DNA from: Micromonospora nigra
Lineage (GTDB): Bacteria; Actinomycetota; Actinomycetes; Mycobacteriales; Micromonosporaceae
Assembly (NCBI RefSeq): GCF_900091585.1
Contig: NZ_FMHT01000003.1
Span: 1,969,501-2,033,500, forward strand
Reading direction: 5' to 3'
DNA length: 64,000 bases
Shown here: in pieces, positions 25,830 through 33,818 of the stretch
Layout of the letters: every line of letters begins with the position of its first letter
Position numbering within the stretch: position 1 is the first letter of the stretch
Translations under genes and position numbers: made by a program
The notes under the pieces: model-generated
The model's database searches: none
Told to the model about the DNA's origin: nothing
Seen by the model: the letters and a program-made list of their open reading frames with translations, nothing else

Positions 25830-26935
25830 GGCCCGGCGAGGCGGGCGGCGACGGCCGCGACGTGCGCGTCGGACTCGGTCAGGGCCACCCGCACGTGCTG
25901 AGCGCCACCCGGGCCGTAGAAGACGCCGGCGGCGACCAGGATCCCCCGTCGGGCCAGCCAGTCGACGGTGGCCCAGCAGTCTTCTCCCCGGGTGAGCCAC
26001 AGGTAGAGGCCGGCCTCCGAGTGCTCGACGGTGAACCCGGCCGCGGTGAACGCGGCCCGCAGAATCTCCCGTCGCGCCCGGTAGCGTTCCCGCTGCTCGT
26101 CGGCGTGCGTCTCGTCGCGCAGCGCGGCGACCATGGCCGCCTGCACCGGCGCGGGCACGATCATCCCGGCGTGCTTGCGGACCTTCAGCAGCTCGGCCAC
26201 GAGCTTCGGGTCGCCGGCCACGAACCCCGCCCGGTAGCCGGCGAGGTTGGAGCGCTTCGACAGCGAGTGCACCGCCAGCACACCCTCGTGAGAACCGCCG
26301 CAGACCTCGGGCGACAGCACCGAGACCGGTTCGGCGTCCCAACCCAGCGGCAGGTAGCACTCGTCGCTGGCGACGACCGCACCGCGCTCCCGGGCCCAGT
26401 CGACCACCTTGCGCAGGTGGGCGGCGGGCAGCACCCGGCCGGTCGGGTTGCCCGGCGAGTTCACCCAGACCAGACGCACCCGGGGGGTGGGGCCGACCGC
26501 CGTCAGCGAGTCGGCCCGAAGCACGGTGGCACCGGCCAGCCGGGCCCCGTCCTCGTAGGTCGGATAGGCGATCGACGGCACCACGACCACGTCACCGGGC
26601 CCCGCCCCGAGCAGGGTCGGCAGCCACGCGACCAGTTCCTTCGAGCCGATCGTGGGCAGCACACCCAGACCGCTCACACCGGTGCCGCAGGACCGGGCCA
26701 CCCAGTCGGCGATCGCCTCCCGCAGCACCGGGGTGCCGGCGGTCAGCGGGTATCCCGGAGCGTCGGACGCGTCGGCGAGCGCCTGCCGGATCACCCCGGG
26801 AACCGGATCGACCGGCGTCCCCATGGAGAGGTTGATCAGGCCGTCCGGGTGCGCCGCGGCCAGGGTGGCCGCGGCGTCCAGACTGTCCCAGGTGAACTCG
26901 GGCAGCCGCGACGAGACCGGCGCGGGCCGGTTCAG
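25826..26935 (-). CDS. dapC: Succinyldiaminopimelate transaminase
   Basis: 369 residues if it starts at CTG 26935. Fold-type I PLP aminotransferase: NSPGNPTGR, VASDECYLPLGWD, and SLSKRSNLAGYRAGF with the PLP lysine. It follows fdxA as in mycobacteria (Rv1177-Rv1178, fdxC-dapC) and makes N-succinyl-LL-diaminopimelate, the DapE substrate. There is no ATG, GTG or TTG in frame near the expected N-terminus (LNRPAPVSSRLPEFTWDSL). The CTG overlaps the fdxA stop as CTGA, with GAGGG a few bases upstream, so a rare CTG start with coupling is the best model. Confidence 0.88.
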   Translation of the reverse strand: MNRPAPVSSRLPEFTWDSLDAAATLAAAHPDGLINLSMGTPVDPVPGVIRQALADASDAPGYPLTAGTPVLREAIADWVARSCGTGVSGLGVLPTIGSKELVAWLPTLLGAGPGDVVVVPSIAYPTYEDGARLAGATVLRADSLTAVGPTPRVRLVWVNSPGNPTGRVLPAAHLRKVVDWARERGAVVASDECYLPLGWDAEPVSVLSPEVCGGSHEGVLAVHSLSKRSNLAGYRAGFVAGDPKLVAELLKVRKHAGMIVPAPVQAAMVAALRDETHADEQRERYRARREILRAAFTAAGFTVEHSEAGLYLWLTRGEDCWATVDWLARRGILVAAGVFYGPGGAQHVRVALTESDAHVAAVAARLAGP

Positions 26936-27258
26936 TGGCCCTCGCCGCGCGGCGGCTGCGCGGCGACGAAGGAGGCGTCCTTCTCCACCTTGCCGATCTT
27001 CGAGGCACCACCGGGCGAACCCAGCTCCTCGAAGAACTCGTAGTTGGCGCCCGTGTAGTCCTTCCACTGCTCCGGGACGTCGTCCTCGTAGAAGATCGCC
27101 TCGACCGGGCAGACAGGCTCACAGGCACCGCAGTCGACGCACTCGTCGGGGTGGATGTAGAGCATCCGGTTGCCCTCGTAGATGCAGTCGACCGGACACT
27201 CCTCGATGCATGCCTTGTCAAGCACATCCACGCATGGCTCGGCGATGATGTAGGTCAC
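26932..27258 (-). CDS. fdxA: Seven-iron ferredoxin
   Basis: 108 residues from GTG 27258 (VTYIIAEPCVD), Shine-Dalgarno GGAGGAGA 7 nt upstream; the longer frame to 27276 is rejected. Cluster motifs: C-x7-C-x3-C-x3-CxY near residues 8-23 and CVDCGACEPVCP near residues 39-50, the arrangement of [3Fe-4S][4Fe-4S] ferredoxins of the FdxA/FdxC type. Electron carrier in the cytoplasm. First gene of the operon fdxA-dapC-tyrA, with the dapC start overlapping its stop. Confidence 0.95.
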   Translation of the reverse strand: MTYIIAEPCVDVLDKACIEECPVDCIYEGNRMLYIHPDECVDCGACEPVCPVEAIFYEDDVPEQWKDYTGANYEFFEELGSPGGASKIGKVEKDASFVAAQPPRGEGH

Positions 27259-27337
27259 CGGTCTTCTCCTCCGCAAGACACGCCGCGATCACCCGCGACG
27301 GTATGAGCCTAGTATCTCGCCGGGGAGGGGGTCGATC

Positions 27338-28372
27338 GTGCTCCGACAGCAGGATGTGGGACATCGGATCGTGGTTCGTCGGATTGTGGGGATTCGCGAA
27401 GGCCGACCCCTGTTCGCCGACGCCCTCGGCGAGTTGGTCGAGCTGAACGAGACACATCTCACGTTGACTACCCGGCAGGGCCGGCTCAGCGTTCCCCTCG
27501 CGGAGGTGCACCGGGCCAAGCGGGTGCCGCCGGCCCGCCGGCCGACCGCCGCCGCGGTGATCGAGCTGGAACTGGCCGCCGACGAGGCGTGGCCGGCCCC
27601 GACCCGGGCCCGTCTGGGCGACTGGCTGCTGCGCGCCGCCGACGGGTGGACCGGCCGCGCCAACTCGGCGCTGCCCGTCGGCGACCCCGACCGGCCGCTG
27701 CCGGCCGCGCTGGACGCGGTCACCCGCTGGTACGACGACCTGGGCCAGCCCGCCATGGTCAACACGCCGCTGCCGCTGGCCGCGCCGGTCGGCGCGGAGC
27801 TGGACGCCCGGAGCTGGGGCAGTCGTCCGCCGGTCCTCGTCCAGACCGTGCCGCTGGCCGGCCTGCTACCGGACGCCGACACGCCGAATGGCGACACGCC
27901 GAAGGCGGTTCCGGTGGGCCCTCCGGCGGTGGACCGGGCGGTGGTCGAGCCGGCGGCGGCGGTCGACCCGGCGGTGGTCGAGCTGGCCGGCGTGCCGTCG
28001 GCGCAGTGGCTGGCCCTGGCCGCCGGGCGCAAGGGCGGGCTGCCGGACGCCGCCCGACACGTGCTGACGGCCGTGGACCGGGTCCGCTTCGCCCACGTGC
28101 ACGTCGCCGGCGAACTGGTCGCGATCGGCCGGGGTTCGGTGACGGGGCGGGGCCGGTGGCTCGGGCTGAGCCTGATCGAGGTGCTGCCCGCCGCCCGCCG
28201 GCAGGGACTTGCCGTCCGGCTGGTCCGTGCGCTCGCCGGTTGGGCCGCCGCCGAGGGGGCCACCGACGCGTTCCTCCAGGTGGAGCAGCGCAACACCGCC
28301 GCGGTGATGCTCTACGCCAAACTCGGCTTCACCACCCACCACACCTACCTGACCCGGGTCGCCCCGCGCTGA
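27338..28372 (+). CDS. GNAT family N-acetyltransferase
   Basis: 344 residues from GTG 27338 (Shine-Dalgarno GGGGAGGGGG). An N-terminal beta-rich segment (residues ~8-60: VVVRRIVGI, DALGELVEL, LSVPLAEVHRAKRVPP) precedes a long linker. The C-terminal GNAT domain (from about residue 215) has VAIGRGSVTGRGRWLGLSLIEVLPAARRQGLA with the acetyl-CoA loop RRQGLA, and FLQVEQRNTAAVMLYAKLGF. The architecture is like mycobacterial Rv0428c. Acceptor substrate unknown. The linker near 27900-27980 is repetitive (AVVEPAAAVDPAVVEL). Divergent to fdxA. Confidence 0.85.
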   Translation: MLRQQDVGHRIVVRRIVGIREGRPLFADALGELVELNETHLTLTTRQGRLSVPLAEVHRAKRVPPARRPTAAAVIELELAADEAWPAPTRARLGDWLLRAADGWTGRANSALPVGDPDRPLPAALDAVTRWYDDLGQPAMVNTPLPLAAPVGAELDARSWGSRPPVLVQTVPLAGLLPDADTPNGDTPKAVPVGPPAVDRAVVEPAAAVDPAVVELAGVPSAQWLALAAGRKGGLPDAARHVLTAVDRVRFAHVHVAGELVAIGRGSVTGRGRWLGLSLIEVLPAARRQGLAVRLVRALAGWAAAEGATDAFLQVEQRNTAAVMLYAKLGFTTHHTYLTRVAPR

Positions 28373-28409
28373 CTCCGCCCAGCGGCTCCAACCGGCCTTG
28401 ATCGACACA

Positions 28410-28470
28410 GGTTGCGGCAGCTTGGCCCTTGAAGCGCCTCTGACACCCACATGCCGCAAGCTGCGCCGGG
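28410..28470. repeat. Intergenic dyad element, copy B
   Basis: Lies between two convergent genes. It begins gttgcggcag and ends with atgccgcaag; TTGCGGCA pairs with TGCCGCAA. The 60 bp align almost without gaps to 12926-12987: same two arms, same spacing, and a shared aagc-cc-gaca-ccc core. Could serve as terminator here. Confidence 0.65.
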
Positions 28471-28512
28471 GCGGTTGACGCGCAACCCGCCCGGACCGGA
28501 CGCGACAGCCGG

Positions 28513-28980
28513 TCAGCGCCGGACGACGCGACGGGGCTTGGCGGTCTTGATCTCCGCGTACCGCTTGAGGATGCGCGAACGGTGGTCGAGGCCGAGTGCG
28601 GTGACCAGCAGGTAGCCGAGGAGCACGCCGGCGCCGGTGGCGACGAGGTAGAGACCGATCTGGGCGAAGAAGACGTCGCCGGAGTCGGCGAACGGGCTCT
28701 GGCCGACCAGCAGCGGCCCCACGAGCATCGTCAGCGCCAGGGCCACGCCGATCGCGGCCGCGATGTCGGGGCCCCAGTCCGCCACCGGGCGGCGGTGGCT
28801 CCAGCGGGCGGCGACCCCGGCGAGGATCAGCCCGATCACCACGAACATCCCGAGGGTCACCCGGTCGGCGGCGGTGGTGTCGGCACCGTCGAAGCCGAAC
28901 CGGATGACGAGCCGGGCGACCACGTTGACCGCGAACAGCGCCACCGCGAGAACGCCGATCCCGCGCCACCACTTGCCCAT
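28513..28980 (-). CDS. Four-span membrane protein, unknown function
   Basis: 155 residues with four hydrophobic helices (about 7-27, 42-60, 74-93, 105-130) and a strongly basic C-terminal tail (RYAEIKTAKPRRVVRR), likely cytoplasmic by the positive-inside rule. ATG 28980 with Shine-Dalgarno GGGAGG. I do not recognise a family. Transcribed away from the neighbouring membrane gene of the mshB locus, same strand, 78 bp apart. Confidence 0.75.
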   Translation of the reverse strand: MGKWWRGIGVLAVALFAVNVVARLVIRFGFDGADTTAADRVTLGMFVVIGLILAGVAARWSHRRPVADWGPDIAAAIGVALALTMLVGPLLVGQSPFADSGDVFFAQIGLYLVATGAGVLLGYLLVTALGLDHRSRILKRYAEIKTAKPRRVVRR

Positions 28981-29058
28981 CGCACGCCTCCCGCCGTACG
29001 ACCCGCCCCGACGGCGGGCCTCCTGGCAGGAATATCTACCACTCGCGGCGGCGTCGCG

Positions 29059-29511
29059 TCAGTCCCCCGGCCGCACCGACGGGGGTGCGAGGATCAGCCG
29101 GAAGGCCATCACCGCGAAAGTGGTCGCGCCGGCCACCACCACCGCCAGGCCCACCCAGTTGCCGGCCAGCAGGATGTCCCCCTCGGCGGTCCGGTCGGCG
29201 GCGGTGATCATGATCACGAACCAGGGCAGGGCGGGCAGGGCCACCGCCCAGCGCCGGCCGACCGCCTCGTGGGCGAACCAGCTCAGCGCGACGTTCACGC
29301 CGATCGCCACCAACACCGCCGCTCCGATCAGCTGCCCGCCGACGCGGGCCGGGGCGAGCAGCAGTTCCAGCACGGCGCTGAGCGCACCGGCGACCACGGC
29401 GACGATCCCGCCGGTCACCCGCAGGACCAGGTCGACCGCCCGCGACGGACGCCGGGGTGGCGGGGCCTGTTCCTCGGGGACGACGGACATCGGCGCGGCG
29501 GGCAGGCTCAC
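29059..29511 (-). CDS. Four-span membrane protein cotranscribed with mshB
   Basis: 150 residues from GTG 29511, which overlaps the mshB stop as GTGA; ATG 29490 is an alternative start but has no better ribosome site. A proline-rich cytoplasmic head is followed by four hydrophobic helices. M. tuberculosis has a similar-size membrane gene (Rv1171) next to mshB, so the linkage appears conserved. Function unknown; a role near mycothiol synthesis is only suggested by position. Confidence 0.75.
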   Translation of the reverse strand: MSLPAAPMSVVPEEQAPPPRRPSRAVDLVLRVTGGIVAVVAGALSAVLELLLAPARVGGQLIGAAVLVAIGVNVALSWFAHEAVGRRWAVALPALPWFVIMITAADRTAEGDILLAGNWVGLAVVVAGATTFAVMAFRLILAPPSVRPGD

Positions 29512-30533
29512 CGGAGACCGGCCGCGGGCACCGGGGGCGCACCCGCCCCGCCGGTGGTCGGCTCCGAACCGCCGGCCGCCGGGCCACCGGCACCCCCGGC
29601 GGAGGGTTCGGCACCCTCGACGGAGGGGCCAGCACCCCCGGCGGAGGGTTCGGCGCCGGCGGCCACGTCCAGCCCGGCGAACAGGTCGGACTCCCAACCG
29701 TACGGGCCGTCGCCCGGGCCCTTCTCCCCGACGGCGAGGGTGAAGTACTCCACCCCCATGAACTCGGCGCCGAAGTTGCCGGCGATCGAGTACAGCCAGG
29801 AGGTGTCGGGGATCTGCGTGGCGTGCGCCCGCATGGCCGCCTCCTTGGCGGCGTGCTGATCCGTGGCGTCGATCCGGGCCGCGATCTGCTCGTCGGGCGT
29901 GCCGAAGGGCAGCTCGGTCAGGTCGTCGATGCCGGCGAAGGGATTGTCCGACGACTCGGCGAAGTGGCTCATCCCCGCCTCCAGCACACTCAGCGGCATG
30001 GCCGTCCAGTAGATCTTCGCCGGGGCGAAGCCCTGCCCGGCGGCCAGCTCCGCCGCACGCATCGCCACCCGGTGCGCCTGGATGTGGTCCGGGTGGCCGT
30101 AGAAGCCGTTGTCGTCGTACGTGATCATGACCTGCGGGCGGACCTCGCGCATGACCTCCGCCAGGTGGCCGGCGGCCTCGTCGAGGTCGGCCTGCCAGAA
30201 GGCCCGGGGGTGCTCGTTGGTGGACAGGCCCATCATGCCGGAGTCCCGGTATCGGCCGGCGCCGCCGAGGAAGCGGTGATCGGTCACCCCGAGTGCGGCG
30301 CAGGCCGCCGCCAGCTCGGTGATCCGGTACCCGCCGAGCTGGTCGGCCTCGGCCGCGGCGAGCTGGGCAAGCGCCGGCACGTGGACCTCGCCCTCCTCGC
30401 CGAGCGTGCAGGTGACCAGGGTGACGTGGGTGCCGGTGGCCGCGTAGTGGGCCATGGTGGAGCCGGTGCCGATGGACTCGTCGTCGGGGTGCGCGTGGAC
30501 CAGCAGGAGCCGGCGGGCGGGCAACGTCGTCAC
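29508..30533 (-). CDS. mshB: Mycothiol deacetylase (GlcNAc-Ins deacetylase)
   Basis: 341 residues from GTG 30533. Zinc motif AHPDDE near the N-terminus and [10 protein letters not shown] in the middle; [14 protein letters not shown] and NEHPRAFW segments are typical of MshB. It deacetylates 1-O-(N-acetyl-glucosaminyl)-myo-inositol in mycothiol biosynthesis. The catalytic core ends near residue 290. The last ~50 residues are a Gly/Ala/Glu/Pro tail encoded by 21-bp repeats. TAGAGT lies 7 nt before GTG 30533 (leaderless); GTG 30542 is an alternative. The downstream membrane gene overlaps by 4 nt. Confidence 0.93.
   Translation of the reverse strand: MTTLPARRLLLVHAHPDDESIGTGSTMAHYAATGTHVTLVTCTLGEEGEVHVPALAQLAAAEADQLGGYRITELAAACAALGVTDHRFLGGAGRYRDSGMMGLSTNEHPRAFWQADLDEAAGHLAEVMREVRPQVMITYDDNGFYGHPDHIQAHRVAMRAAELAAGQGFAPAKIYWTAMPLSVLEAGMSHFAESSDNPFAGIDDLTELPFGTPDEQIAARIDATDQHAAKEAAMRAHATQIPDTSWLYSIAGNFGAEFMGVEYFTLAVGEKGPGDGPYGWESDLFAGLDVAAGAEPSAGGAGPSVEGAEPSAGGAGGPAAGGSEPTTGGAGAPPVPAAGLR
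29591..29653. repeat. 21-bp in-frame tandem repeat in mshB tail
   Basis: Three 21-bp units (29591-29611, 29612-29632, 29633-29653); units 1 and 3 are identical, unit 2 diverges. They encode seven-residue blocks EPSAGGA / GPSVEGA / EPSAGGA. Confidence 0.85.
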
Positions 30534-30540
30534 GCCGGTC

Positions 30541-30546
30541 ACTCTA
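30541..30546 (-). promoter_or_regulatory. -10 box TAGAGT of mshB
   Basis: Minus-strand TAGAGT, 7-nt spacer to GTG 30533; no -35 seen. Confidence 0.4.
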
Positions 30547-30615
30547 TCCGGCGGTTCCCCCGCACCGGCCCCGACGCGTCCGCCCAGGTCGGCCACATCA
30601 CCACCGGCGCGGTCC

Positions 30616-30621
30616 TACGAT
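30616..30621 (+). promoter_or_regulatory. -10 box TACGAT of S9 peptidase
   Basis: TACGAT with an 8-nt spacer to GTG 30630; no Shine-Dalgarno, so probably leaderless. Confidence 0.5.
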
Positions 30622-30629
30622 CTACAGCT

Positions 30630-32768
30630 GTGGACTATCCGGAGCTGGCCGCCCGTACCCGCCGGTTCAGCCACGGGGCACCGCGCGCCGTCTCCGTGGC
30701 CGACGACGGCACCCGCGTGCTCTTCCTGCGCTCCGGCGGCCCGGAGGACCCGGCCGACGCGCTCTGGCTCCTCGACGTCGCCACCGGCACCGAGCGACTG
30801 GTCGCCGACCCGACCGTCCTGCTGGGCGACGCCGATCCCGGCACGCTGAGCCCGGGTGAACGCACCCGCCGGGAGCGGCTGCGGCTGAGCGCCTCGGGCA
30901 TCGGCGCGTACGCCTTGGACGCCGCCGGCCGGGTCGCGGTGTTCGCGCTGGCCGGCCGGCTGTTCCGGGCCGATCTGGTACACGGCGACGTGGTCGAGGT
31001 GGCGGCCGTCGGCCCGGTGCTCGACCCGCGTCCCGACCCCACGGGTGAGCGGCTGGCGTACGTCACCGACTCCGCCGACGGGGTGCGCCGGGGCGAGCTG
31101 CGGGTGGTGGGCCCCGACGGCGCCGACACCTTGCTGGCCGGCGAGGACGCCGGGGTGACCTGGGGGCTGGCCGAGCACGTCGCGGCGGAGGAGTTCGGGC
31201 GGCACCGCGGCTACTGGTGGGCGCCGGACGGGCGGTCGGTGCTCGCCGCCCGGGTGGACGACTCCCGGCTCGCCCGTTGGCACCTGCACGACCCGACCGA
31301 GCCGGCCAACCCGCCGACCACCGTCGCGTACCCGGTGGCGGGCGGGCCGAACGCGGAGGTCAGCCTGCACCTGTTGGACCTGGACGGCGGCTGGGTCGAC
31401 GTGCACTGGGACCGGGAGACCTACCCCTACCTGACGGCGGTGCACTGGGGCGAGGGCGCGCCACTGATCACGGTGCTGCGTCGCGCGCAGCAGCACGGCC
31501 TGGTGCTGGCCGTCGACCCGCGGACCGGGGAGACGCAGGTGCACGCCGAGCTGGCCGACCCGCGCTGGGTGGAGCCGATCCCCGGCACACCCTCGCACCT
31601 GCCGGACGGCCGGGTGCTGGTCGGCGGCGAACTGGCCCACGACGGGTACGACGCGCGCTGCCTGTTCGCCGACGGCACGCTGCTCACCCCGCCCTCGTTG
31701 TACGTACGTCGGGTGGTGGGCCGCCTGGCGGCCGGCACCAACGGGACGGACCTGCTGGTGGAGGCGAGCGAGGGCGAGCCGAGCGAGCAACACCTGTTCC
31801 GGGTGCGGACCACCATCGGGGGTGGGGTGGACGCCCGGCGGGCCACCTCCGACGCGGGCTGGCACGTGGCCGCCGTCGGCGGGGACGTGCTGGTCGTGGG
31901 CAGCGCCTCGCTGGACCACGCGGGCCTGCGCTGGACGGTGTGGCGGGGCGACCGGGAGGTGGCGACGCTGCGTTCGCTGGCGGCGAACCCGCCGTACGCG
32001 CCGTTGCCGTTGCTGGAGCGGGTCACCGACCGGCGGCTGCCGGCGGCGGTGCTCTACCCCGACCAGCACGTCACGGGTCGCCGGCTGCCGGTGCTGCTGG
32101 ACGTCTACGGGGGGCCGGGGCACCAGGAGGTGGTGGCGGCCCGGTCGGCGTGGCTGGAACGGCAGTGGTGGGCCGAGGCCGGCTTCGCGGTGGTCGTCCT
32201 CGACAACCGGGGTACGCCGGGCGTGGCGCCGTCGTTCGAGAAGGCGATCCACCGGCGGTTGGCGGACGTCATCCTGGCCGACCAGGTGGACGGGTTGACC
32301 GCGCTCGCGGACAAGCACCCGGATCTGGACCTGGGCCGGGTGGCGGTGCGTGGCTGGTCGTTCGGCGGCTGGCTGGCCGGGCTCGCGGTGCTGCGGCACC
32401 CGGAACTGTTCCGCTGCGGGATCGCGGGGGCGCCGGTGACCGACTGGGGCCTGTACGACACGGCGTACACCGAGCGGTACCTGGGTCTGCCGGAGGACGG
32501 CACGGACGTCTACGCGCATCACTCGCTGGTGGAGTTGGCGGCGGAGCCGGTCACCGGTCCGGCGCAGGCGCGACCGCTGCTGCTGGTGCACGGCCTGGTG
32601 GACGACAACGTGGTGGCGGCCCACACGCTGCGGCTGTCGGCGGCGTTGCTGGCCACCGGCCGCCCGCACGCGGTGCTGCCGTTGAGCGGGGCCACCCACA
32701 TGGCCACGGGTGGTCTGGCGGAGCGGCTGCTGCGGTTGGAGCTGGACTTCGTCCGCGGGCACCTGTGA
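30630..32768 (+). CDS. S9 family prolyl oligopeptidase / DPP IV-like peptidase
   Basis: 712 residues from GTG 30630. The N-terminal two thirds form a beta-propeller (DPP IV N-terminal-like; YWWAPDGRSVLAARVDDS is typical). The C-terminal alpha/beta hydrolase has the nucleophile S577 in GWSFGG, an Asp in VHGLVDDN (D658/D659) and H690 in GATHMAT. The propeller-side Glu pair region reads AEHVAAEEFGRHRGYWW, as in dipeptidyl peptidases. No signal peptide is seen, so it is probably cytoplasmic. Divergent from mshB over 96 bp; both lack ribosome sites and have -10 boxes close to the start. Confidence 0.92.
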   Translation: MDYPELAARTRRFSHGAPRAVSVADDGTRVLFLRSGGPEDPADALWLLDVATGTERLVADPTVLLGDADPGTLSPGERTRRERLRLSASGIGAYALDAAGRVAVFALAGRLFRADLVHGDVVEVAAVGPVLDPRPDPTGERLAYVTDSADGVRRGELRVVGPDGADTLLAGEDAGVTWGLAEHVAAEEFGRHRGYWWAPDGRSVLAARVDDSRLARWHLHDPTEPANPPTTVAYPVAGGPNAEVSLHLLDLDGGWVDVHWDRETYPYLTAVHWGEGAPLITVLRRAQQHGLVLAVDPRTGETQVHAELADPRWVEPIPGTPSHLPDGRVLVGGELAHDGYDARCLFADGTLLTPPSLYVRRVVGRLAAGTNGTDLLVEASEGEPSEQHLFRVRTTIGGGVDARRATSDAGWHVAAVGGDVLVVGSASLDHAGLRWTVWRGDREVATLRSLAANPPYAPLPLLERVTDRRLPAAVLYPDQHVTGRRLPVLLDVYGGPGHQEVVAARSAWLERQWWAEAGFAVVVLDNRGTPGVAPSFEKAIHRRLADVILADQVDGLTALADKHPDLDLGRVAVRGWSFGGWLAGLAVLRHPELFRCGIAGAPVTDWGLYDTAYTERYLGLPEDGTDVYAHHSLVELAAEPVTGPAQARPLLLVHGLVDDNVVAAHTLRLSAALLATGRPHAVLPLSGATHMATGGLAERLLRLELDFVRGHL

Positions 32769-32793
32769 TGATCGATCAAGCATTGATCATGCT

Positions 32794-32806
32794 GGAAAGC
32801 CTTTCC
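32794..32806. promoter_or_regulatory. Palindrome GGAAAGCCTTTCC upstream of sdh operon
   Basis: 13-bp palindrome around one base, 25 bp after the S9 peptidase stop and about 200 bp before sdhC. The 239-bp gap holds the sdh promoter, which I could not place. Candidate regulator site only. Confidence 0.35.
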
Positions 32807-33007
32807 AATTGGCGGGACACACGGAAGACTGCCTTGCGCGGACGACCCGCCTAGATCGGCGTAACGTGTGTCACCTAGCTGCGCCGACGCGCCGGCGCGG
32901 TCGTTGGTGTGTGCGCATGACGTGGCGTGCGGTCGGCTTCGCCGGGTCCGCGTGCCGACCGTAAGTGTTCCGCCGCCCCTCGGGGCCCCGTCAGGGAGAC
33001 GACTCGA

Positions 33008-33805
33008 ATGACATCACCGGCAACGAAGCCGCGGGCGCGGGCCGCTGTCGCGGCGAAGACGTTGCGCACCGACCGCTGGTGGCTCGCCCCACTGGTCACC
33101 GTGATCGGGCTCAGCGCGTGGATCGCGTACGCGACGGTCCGGGTCTTCATGCACAAGTGGTACTGGGTGGAGGACTACCACTACCTCACCCCGTTCTACT
33201 CCCCCTGCGTCACCGACCGGTGCCTTCCGGAAGCCTCACACTTCGGGCAGTACCTGCCCGGCTGGTGGATCATCCCCGACGCCGCGCTGACGCTGCCCTT
33301 CCTGCTGCTGTTCCGGCTGACCTGCTACTACTACCGCAAGGCGTACTACCGGTCGTTCTGGCTCTCGCCGCCCGCCTGCGCGGTGCCGGACGGGCACGCC
33401 AGCTACAGCGGCGAGACCCGGTTCCCGCTGCTCGGGCAGAACCTGCACCGCTACTTCTTCTACGCCGCAGCCGTCATCTCGCTGATCAACACCTGGGACG
33501 CGATCCTGGCCTTCCACAGCCCCGAGGGCTTCGGCTTCGGGCTGGGCAACATCGTCCTGCTGGTCAACGTGGTGATGCTCTGGGCCTACACCATCTCCTG
33601 CCACTCCTGCCGGCACATCATCGGCGGTCGGCTCAAGCACTTCTCCAAGCACCCCGTCCGGTACAAGGCGTGGACGGGGGTCTCCTGGCTGAACGTCCGG
33701 CACATGCAGTTCGCCTGGATCACCCTCGGCACCCTGGCGTTCACCGACTTCTACGTCATGGCGGTCGCCGCCGGCTGGTTCACCGACCTGCGGTTCATCA
33801 ACTAG
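33008..33805 (+). CDS. sdhC: Succinate dehydrogenase membrane anchor (Sdh1 type)
   Basis: 265 residues from ATG 33008 (Shine-Dalgarno GGGAG). Five hydrophobic helices with several His in or near them (HKWYW, NLHRYFFY, CHSCRHIIGG), candidates for heme or quinone contacts. Order and size match the mycobacterial Sdh1 anchor (Rv0249c, next to Rv0248c and Rv0247c). It anchors the SdhA-SdhB head and passes electrons to menaquinone. First gene of sdhCAB, 13 bp before sdhA. Confidence 0.88.
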   Translation: MTSPATKPRARAAVAAKTLRTDRWWLAPLVTVIGLSAWIAYATVRVFMHKWYWVEDYHYLTPFYSPCVTDRCLPEASHFGQYLPGWWIIPDAALTLPFLLLFRLTCYYYRKAYYRSFWLSPPACAVPDGHASYSGETRFPLLGQNLHRYFFYAAAVISLINTWDAILAFHSPEGFGFGLGNIVLLVNVVMLWAYTISCHSCRHIIGGRLKHFSKHPVRYKAWTGVSWLNVRHMQFAWITLGTLAFTDFYVMAVAAGWFTDLRFIN

Positions 33806-33818
33806 AGGGCCCCCTGAG

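Noticed and set aside
24819..26360. Extended 513-codon reading of tyrA
   Set aside because: The added N-terminal 177 residues are an antisense-like frame over dapC; GTG 25829 with GTGA overlap fits TyrA.
31217..32854. 545-codon plus-strand frame overlapping the S9 peptidase
   Set aside because: Gly/Ala/Arg-rich shadow in another frame; the peptidase frame has the catalytic triad.
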